NCBI GenBank assembly: GCA_023433465.1
Contig: JAEZCR010000269.1
Span: 1-30,178 of the forward strand
Source: Pseudomonadota bacterium
GTDB taxonomy: Bacteria; Pseudomonadota; Gammaproteobacteria; Steroidobacterales; Steroidobacteraceae
Direction: 5' to 3'
Length of the DNA: 30,178 nucleotides
Part shown: piece by piece, positions 7,500-15,110 of the stretch
Position numbering within the stretch: position 1 is the first letter of the stretch
Layout: each line of letters begins with the position of its first letter
Translations under genes and position numbers: made by a program
Notes under the pieces: model-generated
Databases searched by the model: none
Seen by the model: only the letters and a program-made list of their open reading frames with translations
Told to the model about the DNA's origin: nothing

Positions 7500-8858
7500 A
7501 TGAGCAAAGAGAAAGAACGTTTCGAGAGCTTTTCGCGACGGCGATTCCTGCGGGGCGCCGGCACGGCGATCGCACTTCCCGCCCTCGCCTCGCTGATGCC
7601 GCGCGGAGCCTTCGCCGCCCGCCGGGAGGCGCTCGAGGCGCCGACGCGCATGGCGGTGGTGTACGTGCCCAACGGCGCGATCCCCGCGGCGTGGTGGCCG
7701 GCCGGTGACGGCGGCGCGGAATTCGAACTGTCGCGCACCCTCGCGCCGCTCGCGAACGTGCGCCAGCACCTGCAGGTGATCTCGGGTCTCGAGGATCTCA
7801 GCGCGAACCCGGGCCCGGATGGCGCGGGCGATCATGCGCGCGCGGGTGGCACGTTCCTTACGGGCGTGCGTATCAAGAAGACCGCGGGCTCGGACATTCA
7901 CGCGGGCATCTCGATCGATCAGGTCATCGCGAACCAGATCGGGCATCACACGCGTTTCGCGTCGCTCGAGCTGACCTGCGACGCGGTGCGCAAGTCCGGC
8001 GAGTGTGATTCGGGTTACGCCTGCGCGTACGAATACAACATGGCGTGGAGCTCGCCGAACCAGCCGCTCTCGCCCGAGCACAATCCGCAGTTCGCGTTCG
8101 AACGGTTGTTTGGCCAGGGCTCGCCCAAGGAGCGCGTCGCGAACCTCAAGCGCCGTCAGGCCGAGCAGAATTCGATCCTCGACTTCGTGATGGAAGACGC
8201 GCGTGGCGTCGCGCGGAATCTCGACGGCCGCGACCGTCAGAAGCTCGACCAGTACCTCACGAGCGTGCGCGAGATCGAGCAGCGCATCGAGAACACCGCG
8301 AAGATGAACGTGCAGAACCCGGACGTCGACGCACCCGCGGGCGTGCCGGTCAACTACCTCGATCACGCGGAGCTGATGTTCGACATGCTGCTGCTCGCGT
8401 TCCAGACGGACTCGACGCGCATCGCGACGCTGCTCATGGCGCGCGAAGGCAGCAACCGGCCGTTCTCGGACATCGGCATCTCATCCGGCCACCACGATCT
8501 CACGCACCACAAGAACAGCGCCGAGATCATCGCGAAGGTCGAGGAGATCGACCGCTGGTACGTCGCGCGGCTCGCGCGCTTCCTCGAGAAGATGGAGCAG
8601 ACGAAGGATGTCGACGGGCAGTCACTGCTGCACAACTCGATGATCCTCTACGGCTCGGGCAATGCCGACGGCAACCGCCATACGCACGACAACCTGCCGA
8701 TCCTGCTCGCCGGCTCAGGCGGCGGCGCCTTCAAGCCCGGCCGCTACATCAAGGCAAAGCCGCAGCCCCTGACGAACCTCTTCCTGACGATGGCCGACGC
8801 GATGGGCACCACCGGCATCGAGAAGCACGGCGACTCGACGGGCCGGTTCGCCGCTTAA
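7500..8858 (+). CDS. Tat-exported DUF1552 protein
   Basis: A 452-aa protein with a twin-arginine signal (SRRRFLRGAGTAIALPALASL, residues about 12-32), so it is exported folded. The body matches DUF1552: MAVVYVPNGAIPAAWWP near the start, HARAGGTFLTG in the middle and YGSGNADGNRHTHDNLPILLAG near the end, a layout that resembles the sulfatase/alkaline-phosphatase-like superfamily. DUF1552 genes typically directly follow DUF1592/DUF1588 genes, as here (ATG one base after the TGA), so the two products presumably act together in the periplasm. The function is unknown. Its TAA stop (8856-8858) is the first three bases of the left 35-bp inverted repeat of the RAYT element. Confidence 0.85.
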   Translation: MSKEKERFESFSRRRFLRGAGTAIALPALASLMPRGAFAARREALEAPTRMAVVYVPNGAIPAAWWPAGDGGAEFELSRTLAPLANVRQHLQVISGLEDLSANPGPDGAGDHARAGGTFLTGVRIKKTAGSDIHAGISIDQVIANQIGHHTRFASLELTCDAVRKSGECDSGYACAYEYNMAWSSPNQPLSPEHNPQFAFERLFGQGSPKERVANLKRRQAEQNSILDFVMEDARGVARNLDGRDRQKLDQYLTSVREIEQRIENTAKMNVQNPDVDAPAGVPVNYLDHAELMFDMLLLAFQTDSTRIATLLMAREGSNRPFSDIGISSGHHDLTHHKNSAEIIAKVEEIDRWYVARLARFLEKMEQTKDVDGQSLLHNSMILYGSGNADGNRHTHDNLPILLAGSGGGAFKPGRYIKAKPQPLTNLFLTMADAMGTTGIEKHGDSTGRFAA

Positions 8859-8890
8859 GACGGTGCCTGGCACGGAAAACCCGGGAGAAG
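8856..8890 (+). repeat. Left 35-bp inverted repeat of the RAYT element
   Basis: It begins TAAGACGGTGCCTGGCACGG and ends CCGGGAGAAG. The reverse complement of 9849-9883 matches it at 33 of 35 positions. It includes the small internal palindrome GTGCC-T-GGCAC, a REP-like hairpin. Its first three bases are the stop codon of the DUF1552 gene. Confidence 0.9.
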
Positions 8891-8894
8891 CTGC

Positions 8895-9761
8895 TCAGTC
8901 GGCTTCTTCGGGGTAGGTGCGCATCGCATAACGCAGTGTCCCTTCGTCGCGGCCGAGCGCACGCGCTACCTCGGCGAGACTCGTGATTCTTCTCTGCCGC
9001 GCCTGGGCGGCGATCCAGGCGCGCACCTTTGCGAGATATGGATCGCGCGCGGGCGACTGAAGCTGTTCGAGCGAAATTTCGAAGCGACCGCATGCTTCGG
9101 CGATCAACTCATCGAGGTTTGCTTTCGAGCGCGCTCGCGGCGCTGACGCCGTTTTCTTGGGTGATGACTGCGGTGCTTCCCCAAACACAGCCTCCTCCGG
9201 TGGTTGCCAGTCGAGGGCATCCTCACTCCCCACGAAGTCGAGATAGGCCGCAATCGCTCTCTCTCGTGTCTGGCCGAACATGTCCAGAGCGAAAGTGGAT
9301 GTCACCCAGCCGTCCTCCCGGCGCCCAAGGTAGTTGTGATGGCTGGACCACGGGTATGCCGCCGGATCGTCGACGAGGTTCGCGCCCACCGGATTCAGAT
9401 GGATGTAGCGCACCAGCTCGAGGAAATACGAATCAACCGAGACCAGCCGCGCGAAATAGCGGCGTTCGAACAGATGGCCGGTCACCTGCATCCGGTAATT
9501 GATCGCCCGTGCGTATTCTCCGGCAATGTGGCGCATGGGATCCGCCAGCGGCGCCTCGCCGACCTGCATGAGCAGGTGGATGTGATTGGTCATCCAGCAG
9601 TACGCATGGACGCGCGCGTCATATCGATCGATTGCACGCGCGACGATCGAATTCAGCACCGCGCGATCGCCCGGACAAAAGAAGATGTCACGCTGATGGT
9701 TGCCCCTCAGCGTGACATGGTAGAACCCATTGGGTTGGTGAATCCGCGGGCGGCGGGGCAT
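8895..9761 (-). CDS. REP-associated tyrosine transposase (IS200/Y1-like, RAYT)
   Basis: A 288-aa protein. The N-terminal half is a Y1-type HUH nuclease: NGFYHVTLRGN (first strand), the metal-binding HUH motif MTNHIHLL (H60, H62), GHLFERRYFA, and SYFLELVRYIHLNPVGANLV, which holds the candidate catalytic tyrosine (Y112 or Y119; I cannot tell which). After a Ser/Lys/Ala-rich linker, the C-terminal ~90 residues are helical and end in ITSLAEVARALGRDEGTLRYAM, a helix-turn-helix resembling the DnaA C-terminal type found in long RAYTs. RAYTs are thought to nick and move single-stranded REP palindromes. This single copy is flanked by matching 35-bp inverted repeats, its likely recognition sites. It appears intact. 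Confidence 0.9.
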   Translation of the reverse strand: MPRRPRIHQPNGFYHVTLRGNHQRDIFFCPGDRAVLNSIVARAIDRYDARVHAYCWMTNHIHLLMQVGEAPLADPMRHIAGEYARAINYRMQVTGHLFERRYFARLVSVDSYFLELVRYIHLNPVGANLVDDPAAYPWSSHHNYLGRREDGWVTSTFALDMFGQTRERAIAAYLDFVGSEDALDWQPPEEAVFGEAPQSSPKKTASAPRARSKANLDELIAEACGRFEISLEQLQSPARDPYLAKVRAWIAAQARQRRITSLAEVARALGRDEGTLRYAMRTYPEEAD

Positions 9762-9787
9762 CCTTGCCTCGCTTTGTTACAGTGATT

Positions 9788-9805
9788 GCGCGCTATCTTG
9801 CGCGC
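9788..9805. other. Short GC hairpin upstream of the RAYT gene
   Basis: GCGCGC-TATCTT-GCGCGC: a perfect 6-bp stem with a 6-base loop, 27 bp upstream of the transposase start. In the minus-strand leader it could mask translation initiation or be part of the element end. GC alternation makes such stems fairly common in this genome, so confidence is low. Confidence 0.3.
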
Positions 9806-9848
9806 CGCCCGAAGTGTCCTCGATCTTCGAATCTGTCGGCTTTACCGA

Positions 9849-9883
9849 CTTATCCCGGCTTTTCCGTGCCAGGCACCGTCTTA
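9849..9883 (-). repeat. Right 35-bp inverted repeat of the RAYT element
   Basis: On the minus strand it reads TAAGACGGTGCCTGGCACGG followed by AAAAGCCGGGATAAG. It matches the left copy (8856-8890) at 33 of 35 positions in inverted orientation. Its TAA (9881-9883) is the stop codon of the PEP-CTERM gene, mirroring the arrangement at the left end. The two copies bound an element of about 1,028 bp. I see no target duplication next to them. Confidence 0.9.
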
Positions 9884-10456
9884 TTTCTTCCGGCGGCGCG
9901 CAATGCCGGCGCCCACGAGCGCGAGGCCCATCAGAGCCAGCGTGCCCGGTTCCGGAACGCTCTGCGTCACCGTTCCGGACGTCGACACGTGGCTGACCAT
10001 CGCGATCTCCACGTTGCCGCGATTGCGGCCGAACAGGTCGAGGTCGATCACGCCCCAGTTGAAGCCGGTGGTGTTCTGGAACAGGAAATGGCTGAACGTG
10101 CTGGTGCCCTGCCCGTCGAGGGTGACGTGGTTGCCAACCTTGATGAGGAAGTACGCCGGCGCCAGCGAACGGAAATCGAATGCCCACAGCGAGCTGTCTT
10201 CGATCACCGGATTCCAGACGCCGCTCTCACCACCGCTCGCCGCATCCGACAGATGCGTATACGTGATGCTCGAGGGCGCAACGCCCAGGTAGCCCGCGAT
10301 GAACGAACGCTCGGCCGCGTCGCTGCTGTTGGAAAGCCTGGCCCAGTGCACCAGCGAGTCGGCGCCGCCGGTCGTGGCAATGGGAACGGGTACCGCGAAT
10401 GCCGGCGCGCCGACAGCAAGCAGCGCAACGGTCGCAAGGGAGGCAAGAGATTTCAT
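9881..10456 (-). CDS. PEP-CTERM sorting-domain exported protein
   Basis: A 191-aa protein. The signal peptide MKSLASLATVALLAVGAPAFA is followed by a beta-rich domain of unknown function. The C-terminus is a classical PEP-CTERM signal: VPEPGTLALMG, a hydrophobic helix (LALVGAGIA) and a basic tail RRRKK. Such proteins are handled by exosortase (EpsH/XrtA type) and are often tied to exopolysaccharide or biofilm. No exosortase is in this window, so it must be encoded elsewhere. The ATG at 10454-10456 has AGGA six bases upstream. The TAA stop lies in the right inverted repeat of the RAYT element. The mature part contains a SSLWAFDFRSL...FLIKVGNHVTL region seen in small PEP-CTERM proteins, without a recognisable enzyme motif. 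Confidence 0.88.
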   Translation of the reverse strand: MKSLASLATVALLAVGAPAFAVPVPIATTGGADSLVHWARLSNSSDAAERSFIAGYLGVAPSSITYTHLSDAASGGESGVWNPVIEDSSLWAFDFRSLAPAYFLIKVGNHVTLDGQGTSTFSHFLFQNTTGFNWGVIDLDLFGRNRGNVEIAMVSHVSTSGTVTQSVPEPGTLALMGLALVGAGIARRRKK

Positions 10457-10529
10457 TGGGATCCTGATTCTGTAGTTCTGTTTCGACTTATCGACCCGGA
10501 TGCCACGGTCCCTGCAGCTCCGGCTTTGA

Positions 10530-10554
10530 GTCTTGCTACATGACAAAGCAAGAC
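10530..10554. promoter_or_regulatory. Inverted repeat upstream of the PEP-CTERM gene (candidate operator)
   Basis: GTCTTGCT, nine bases, AGCAAGAC: perfect 8-bp arms, centred about 86 bp upstream of the PEP-CTERM start and in the 262-bp gap between it and folE. The spacing fits a dimeric regulator site. It is also downstream of the folE stop (10719, minus strand), so a folE terminator is an alternative, although no T-run follows. The rest of the gap (10457-10718) holds no convincing gene. Confidence 0.4.
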
Positions 10555-10718
10555 ATGGGCCGACGCCGCCCGTCGACGCTCGAATCCCCAATAAGCTATT
10601 GATTCAAAGGGAGAAAAATCAGCCCTCCGGCGCGTGTCGAAACGAGCCCGAAACAGCAGTCGAGTCAGTCCGTAAAGTTTCCCGACTCAGGGTTTGCCGC
10701 AAACGGCGGTACGGCGAC

Positions 10719-11435
10719 TCAGCCCGAATACACCTTCCCGTTGTTCCCGATCAGCGCCAGGAATTCCCGCCGCAGCGACCCGTCGTCGAGGAACACACCG
10801 CGCATCACGCTGTTCGTCATCTTCGACGCGTTGTCCTTCACGCCGCGCCAATGCATGCAGAAGTGATCGGCCTCCATGACGACGGCCAGCCCGTTCGGCT
10901 TCACCATCTCCACCAGCAGATCGGAGAGCTGGATGATCGCCTCCTCCTGGATCTGCGGCCGCGACATGATCCAGTCGGCGATACGCGAATACTTCGAGAG
11001 TCCGATGAGATTCGAATTCGCGTTGGGCATCACGCCGATCCAGAGCTTCCCCATGATCGGACACAGATGATGGCTGCACGCGCTGCGTACCGTGATCGGC
11101 CCCATGATCATGAGCTCGTTCAGGTGCTCGGCATTCGGAAACTCCGTGACCGGCGGCCTCGCCGCATAACGGCCATGGAACACCTCGGTCACGTACATCT
11201 TCGCGACGCGGCGCGCGCTCTCGCGCGTGTTGTGGTCGTTGTCGACGTCGATGACGAGGCTCTCGAGCAGGCTTCGAACCTTGCCTTCGACTTCCCTCTG
11301 CAGCGCCTCGAGTTCCCCCGGCTCGATGAACGCGGAGATGTTGTCGTTGGCGTGGAAGCGCTGGTCCTGGGCGCGGATCCGCTCGCGGATGCGCGTGGAA
11401 ACAGGCGAATCGGAACCGGGTTTTGAAGCTGCCAT
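10719..11435 (-). CDS. folE: GTP cyclohydrolase I
   Basis: A 238-aa enzyme that converts GTP to 7,8-dihydroneopterin triphosphate, the first step of folate (and pterin) synthesis, in the cytoplasm. Diagnostic segments are DNDHNTRESARRVAKMY, the zinc-binding MGPITVRSACSHHLCPIMGK (C120, H123) and EADHFCMHWRGVKD (C193), plus NSNLIGLSKYSRIADW. All three expected zinc ligands are present, so it is a type IA enzyme. The length is slightly above the usual ~220 because of an N-terminal extension of about 30 residues. The neighbours are a PEP-CTERM gene and a stand-alone Hpt gene, with no other folate genes in view. The start ATG is at 11433-11435. Confidence 0.95.
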   Translation of the reverse strand: MAASKPGSDSPVSTRIRERIRAQDQRFHANDNISAFIEPGELEALQREVEGKVRSLLESLVIDVDNDHNTRESARRVAKMYVTEVFHGRYAARPPVTEFPNAEHLNELMIMGPITVRSACSHHLCPIMGKLWIGVMPNANSNLIGLSKYSRIADWIMSRPQIQEEAIIQLSDLLVEMVKPNGLAVVMEADHFCMHWRGVKDNASKMTNSVMRGVFLDDGSLRREFLALIGNNGKVYSG

Positions 11436-11480
11436 GCCGGCAGCCTATGCCCGCCCGGTGGCGGGTGGCAATTCAGTCGC

Positions 11481-11903
11481 TCAGCGGCGCATCGCAGCAG
11501 ACCACAGAGGCATGTCCTCTTCGCTGATTCCGGCGACCGGCACTTTCGGGGATCGCTCGGCCAGCTCGAATTCGACGTACACCTCGAGAGCGGTGACCTG
11601 CTCGCTCAACTTCGTACCGAGGACCAGGCGCTCACGCACCGTTTTCGCGTTGCTGCCGTGGGAAAGGAGCTCGATCGCCGCGGCGATCATGCTGATCTCC
11701 GGAAATCCGAAGGAATCCGCGGAGCTCGTGATCTTGTGCGCCATGCGCTCGATCTGCGCGACGGCCGGAGGCTCGAGCGCGATGAGATCGTCGGGCAGGC
11801 ACGCCCGCATCTGTGTGATTTCCATCTGCGTGCGCTCGAGAAAACGCACGGCCAGCGCCTGCTGGCTGAATTGTGACGTCGTCGTGTCGCCTGTACCGGT
11901 CAC
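11481..11903 (-). CDS. Stand-alone histidine-phosphotransfer (Hpt) domain protein
   Basis: About 140 aa from the GTG at 11901-11903, which has a CGAGGT ribosome-binding site at good spacing. A longer reading from the GTG at 11972 gives 163 aa and follows a purine-rich stretch, but its added N-terminus looks unstructured. The core contains IERMAHKITSSADSFGF, the typical Hpt motif with the phospho-accepting His (H56 in the short form) followed by a helix-forming segment (PEISMIAAAIELL). Such proteins relay phosphate from hybrid histidine kinases to response regulators. No kinase or regulator is nearby, so its partners are encoded elsewhere. There is no signal peptide, so it is cytoplasmic. Confidence 0.75.
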   Translation of the reverse strand: MTGTGDTTTSQFSQQALAVRFLERTQMEITQMRACLPDDLIALEPPAVAQIERMAHKITSSADSFGFPEISMIAAAIELLSHGSNAKTVRERLVLGTKLSEQVTALEVYVEFELAERSPKVPVAGISEEDMPLWSAAMRR

Positions 11904-12134
11904 GTTGAGTACCTCGGTTGACTGAAGTGACCCGCGGCCTGCTCCCTCTCCTCGCGCAAAAGTCTTGCACACGGCGCGGCGTGGTATGCGACTGGTTAGA
12001 TCGTCGGGCCGCTTTTCTTTCGCGTTATTGCCGACTGCGTCTCACTATTCCGGGGGATGTCGCGCCGTTGGCCTGGCAGGACAGCGCCTAGCTACTGAAA
12101 GCGTTTTCACGAGACAATTCCCGCGTCCGACCGG

Positions 12135-12476
12135 TCAATTCGCCTGTCCACCGGTGGCAGAAACCGGCACCGACAACATCACCACGCCGTCGATTTCCGC
12201 GACGATGTGTCCACCGGTGGCAACGACGGTCTGCACCACCGCGGATTCGCGCGTGCCGGGGCAGCCGACGAGGATGCGCGTGTGATCCAGATAGTTAGAC
12301 GTGGCGGGCGATTCGCCGAGGCGCCTGCAGGGACTGCCCTTGGCGGGAAATCCATCGCCGAAGGGCCGCAGCTTCTCCGGAATGTCGGCCTTCGGCGCGG
12401 TCGCACCGGGCGAATTGCCCTCGCATCCGGCGACCAGTCCACCCAAGAGAATCAACACGGGCAGCGGTGTTTTCAT
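12135..12476 (-). CDS. Small hypothetical lipoprotein downstream of hutF
   Basis: A 113-aa protein with a lipoprotein signal: MKTPLPVLILLGGLVAGC, lipobox LVAGC with Cys18. The mature part has a pair of cysteines (in SPCRRL and LVGCPG), then TVVATGGHIVAEIDGVVMLSVPVSATGG, a short beta segment. I do not recognise the family. The ATG overlaps the TGA of hutF as ATGA, so it is translationally coupled to a histidine-degradation gene. This may be chance, or it may indicate an envelope role in substrate uptake (inference). It contains two copies of a 15-bp direct repeat (12145-12159 and 12208-12222), each coding Ala-Thr-Gly-Gly. Confidence 0.75.
   Translation of the reverse strand: MKTPLPVLILLGGLVAGCEGNSPGATAPKADIPEKLRPFGDGFPAKGSPCRRLGESPATSNYLDHTRILVGCPGTRESAVVQTVVATGGHIVAEIDGVVMLSVPVSATGGQAN
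12145..12222. repeat. 15-bp direct repeat, two copies inside the lipoprotein gene
   Basis: TGTCCACCGGTGGCA occurs at 12145-12159 and again at 12208-12222, 63 bp apart and therefore in the same codon frame. Each copy contains the 10-bp palindrome CCACCGGTGG. On the coding strand each reads Ala-Thr-Gly-Gly. Confidence 0.8.
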
Positions 12477-13837
12477 GGCCTGAATATAAGTCTCCGGACG
12501 GCGGCCCGGTATCGGCGCACGACCGCCTCGCGCAGGTGATGCGCGCCGCGCGTCACGACCTTGTGGCCCGCGCACCAGACCCCGTCGATTGCTGCATTGC
12601 CGCCGCCGAAGATGAAGCTGTCGAGCAGCGCGTCGCCCTCGCGCTCGGCCAGCGCCGGCGAATCCTCGTCCAGCGTGAAGAAATCCGCCGCGGTGCCGGG
12701 TGCGAGTCCCGCGTCCGGCTGCCCGAGCGCTCGCGCACCGCCGTGCAACGCGCCCGCGAACAACGCGCGCCCCGTCGACTGCGATGCCGCGCCCGCGATC
12801 ACATTGCGTGCGCGATCGCGCAGACGCTGCGCGTATTCGAGCTGGCGCAACTCGTCGCGCGCGCTGATCGACACGTTCGAATCCGTCCCGATGCCGAACG
12901 CACCGCCCGCGGCAATCAGCGGCGCGGCGGGCGCGATGCCATCGCCGAGATTCGCTTCCGTGACGGGACAGAATCCCGCGACCGCGCCGCTGGCGCCGAG
13001 CCGCGAGATCTCGCCGGGCGTCAGGTGCGTCGCATGCACCAGGCACCATCTTTCGTTCACGCCCGCGTTGTCGAGCAGCCATTCGACGGGACGTTTGCCG
13101 CTCCACGTCACGCAATCCTCGACTTCCTTCACCTGCTCCGCCGCGTGGATGTGGATGGGTCCGTTCGCGGCGAGCCTGACTACTTCGCCAAGTTCCTCCG
13201 GCGTCACCGCGCGCAACGAATGCGGCGCGACCCCCAGTGCCGCGCCCGGCAACGCCGCGACGATTGGGCGACACGCCTCGATCAGCTTCGCGAACCCATC
13301 GACGTCGTGTATGAAACGCCGCTGCCCTTCCTTCGGCGGCTTGCCGCCGAATCCCGCGTGCGCGTAGAACACCGGCAGCAGCGTGAGCCCGATGCCGGTT
13401 TCCCCGCAGGCCGACGCCACGCGCCGCGCCATCTCCGCCGGATCCGCATACGGCTTGCCGGACGGATCGTGATGGACGTAGTGGAATTCCCCGACGCGCG
13501 TGAATCCGCCTTCGAGCATCTCGACGAACGCCATCGCGCTCACGGCTTCGAGATCCTCCGGCGTCATGCGCGCGCAGAATCGGTACATGAGCTCGCGCCA
13601 GCTCCAGAAGTCGTCGGCCGTCGGCCCGCGATACTCGGTGAGTCCGGCCATGCCGCGTTGGAACCCGTGGCTGTGCACGTTGGGCATGCCGGGCAGCGCG
13701 ACTTTCGCGCGTTCGTCGCGCGCCGCGGCGTCGACGTCCCGCTGGATGCGCACGATGCGCCCGTCCGCGATCTCGAGGCGCACATTGCGCGCCCAACCAT
13801 CCGGGAGTAATGCCGAGTCGAAGTGCAGGTTCTCCAC
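12473..13837 (-). CDS. hutF: Formimidoylglutamate deiminase
   Basis: About 454 aa from the GTG at 13835-13837 (VENLHFDSALLPDG). It is an amidohydrolase-superfamily enzyme that hydrolyses N-formimidoyl-glutamate to N-formylglutamate plus ammonia in the five-step histidine pathway. Visible metal-site motifs are PNVHSHGFQRGMAG (HxH), IHIHAAEQ, LVHATHL and FGIGTDSNVS. YRGPTADDFWSWRELMYRF and GEFHYVHHDPSGKPY are characteristic of HutF. The length fits the family (about 450). It is divergent from hutI-hutG-hutU with 67 bp between the start codons, and it overlaps the following lipoprotein gene by ATGA. Having HutF together with HutG identifies the N-formylglutamate branch rather than direct formimidoylglutamase. 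Confidence 0.92.
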   Translation of the reverse strand: MENLHFDSALLPDGWARNVRLEIADGRIVRIQRDVDAAARDERAKVALPGMPNVHSHGFQRGMAGLTEYRGPTADDFWSWRELMYRFCARMTPEDLEAVSAMAFVEMLEGGFTRVGEFHYVHHDPSGKPYADPAEMARRVASACGETGIGLTLLPVFYAHAGFGGKPPKEGQRRFIHDVDGFAKLIEACRPIVAALPGAALGVAPHSLRAVTPEELGEVVRLAANGPIHIHAAEQVKEVEDCVTWSGKRPVEWLLDNAGVNERWCLVHATHLTPGEISRLGASGAVAGFCPVTEANLGDGIAPAAPLIAAGGAFGIGTDSNVSISARDELRQLEYAQRLRDRARNVIAGAASQSTGRALFAGALHGGARALGQPDAGLAPGTAADFFTLDEDSPALAEREGDALLDSFIFGGGNAAIDGVWCAGHKVVTRGAHHLREAVVRRYRAAVRRLIFRP

Positions 13838-13904
13838 TGCCGCGCAGTATATGCGGCCGGCGTCCTCTGGCGCGGCGCCGCACACATCTATTAAGGTGCC
13901 CCGC
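13838..13904. promoter_or_regulatory. Divergent hutF / hutI promoter region
   Basis: A 67-bp gap between divergent start codons must carry both promoters and any Hut operator. It holds CGCA-GTATA-TGCG (13843-13855), a short dyad that could be part of an operator, and AAGGTG just before the hutI ATG as its ribosome-binding site. I see no clear HutC-type box and no regulator gene nearby, so operator assignment is weak. Confidence 0.4.
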
Positions 13905-15110
13905 ATGCGCTGTGACCGCATCTGGCGTAATGCCCGGCTCGCGACTCTCGTTCCTGGCGACGGACCGCTGGGTCTCGTCGACGACGGGCTCATCGCGTGC
14001 CGCGAGGGTCGCATCTGCTTTGCTGGCCCGGCGAGTGAAGCGCCCGCCGACCTCGAAGCGCTGCAAACCACCGATTGCGGCGGCCGGCTGATCACGCCCG
14101 GCCTCATCGACTGCCACACGCATCTCGTATACGCCGGCAATCGAGCGGCGGAGTTCGAACAACGCCTGCTCGGCGTGTCCTACGAAACCATCGCCAGGCA
14201 AGGCGGCGGCATCCTTTCGACGGTGAGAGCCACGCGCGCGGCCAGTGAATCCGAGCTGCTGGCGCAGTCGCGTCCGCGACTCGAAGCGCTGGTGGCCGAA
14301 GGCGTGACGACGGTCGAGATCAAGTCCGGTTACGGACTCACCACCGAACACGAGGGCAAACAACTTCGCGTGGCCCGTTATCTCGCGCGCGAATGCAGCG
14401 TGAGCGTGGTGAAAACCTTCCTCGGCGCGCACGCGCTGCCCCCCGAATACGCCGGCCGCGCGAGCGACTACATCCGGCGGGTGTGCAACGACATGCTGCC
14501 CATCCTCGCGCGCGAGGCGCTCGTGGACGCGGTCGACGTGTTCTGCGAGAACATCGGCTTCACGCGCGAGCATACCCGGCGCGTGTTCGAGACCGCCAAG
14601 TCGCTGCGCCTGCCGGTCAAACTACATGCCGAGCAGCTCTCCAACATGCAGGGCGCGGAGCTCGCGGCACAGTTCAACGCGCTCTCGGCCGATCACCTCG
14701 AACACGCCGATGAAGCCGCCGTGCAGGCCATGGCGGCCGCCGGCACCGTCGCCGTGTTGCTGCCCGGCGCGTTCTACTACCTGCGCGAATCCCGGCTGCC
14801 GCCGGTCGATCTGCTGCGTGCGCATGGCGTTCCAATCGCGATCGCGACGGATTGCAATCCGGGCACGTCGCCGCTCACGTCCATCCTCCTCGCGATGAAC
14901 CTGGCGGCGACGCTGTTTCGACTCACCGTGGACGAATGCATCGCGGGTGTCACGCGCGTGGCGGCGCGCGCGCTCGGCCTCGACGATCGCGGCACCCTCC
15001 AGGCCGGCAAACGCTGCGATCTCGCGATCTGGAACGTCGAACTTCCCGCCGAGCTAGTCTGCCGCATGGGTTTCAATCCATTACACGCGCGCGTCGTGGA
15101 GGGCCAATGA
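13905..15110 (+). CDS. hutI: Imidazolonepropionase
   Basis: A 401-aa cytoplasmic amidohydrolase that opens 4-imidazolone-5-propanoate to N-formimidoyl-glutamate, the third step of histidine breakdown. Characteristic motifs are LIDCHTHLVYAGNRAAEF (metal HxH), GGGILSTVRATR, KSGYGLTTEHEGK, LPVKLHAEQLSNM, ADHLEHA and IAIATDCNPGTSPLTS. The start is the ATG at 13905 behind AAGGTG; extending the frame upstream runs antisense through hutF. It overlaps hutG by ATGA (15107-15110), giving a hutI-hutG-hutU operon. Confidence 0.95.
   Translation: MRCDRIWRNARLATLVPGDGPLGLVDDGLIACREGRICFAGPASEAPADLEALQTTDCGGRLITPGLIDCHTHLVYAGNRAAEFEQRLLGVSYETIARQGGGILSTVRATRAASESELLAQSRPRLEALVAEGVTTVEIKSGYGLTTEHEGKQLRVARYLARECSVSVVKTFLGAHALPPEYAGRASDYIRRVCNDMLPILAREALVDAVDVFCENIGFTREHTRRVFETAKSLRLPVKLHAEQLSNMQGAELAAQFNALSADHLEHADEAAVQAMAAAGTVAVLLPGAFYYLRESRLPPVDLLRAHGVPIAIATDCNPGTSPLTSILLAMNLAATLFRLTVDECIAGVTRVAARALGLDDRGTLQAGKRCDLAIWNVELPAELVCRMGFNPLHARVVEGQ

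Noticed and set aside
5537..7738. 733-aa minus-strand open frame
   Set aside because: It is antisense to the DUF1592/DUF1552 genes, with Arg/Leu/Glu-biased composition and no family motif.
12477..14573. 812-aa minus-strand frame continuous with the lipoprotein
   Set aside because: Upstream of 12476 it is out of frame with hutF and antisense to hutI; only the last 113 codons form a protein with a lipobox.
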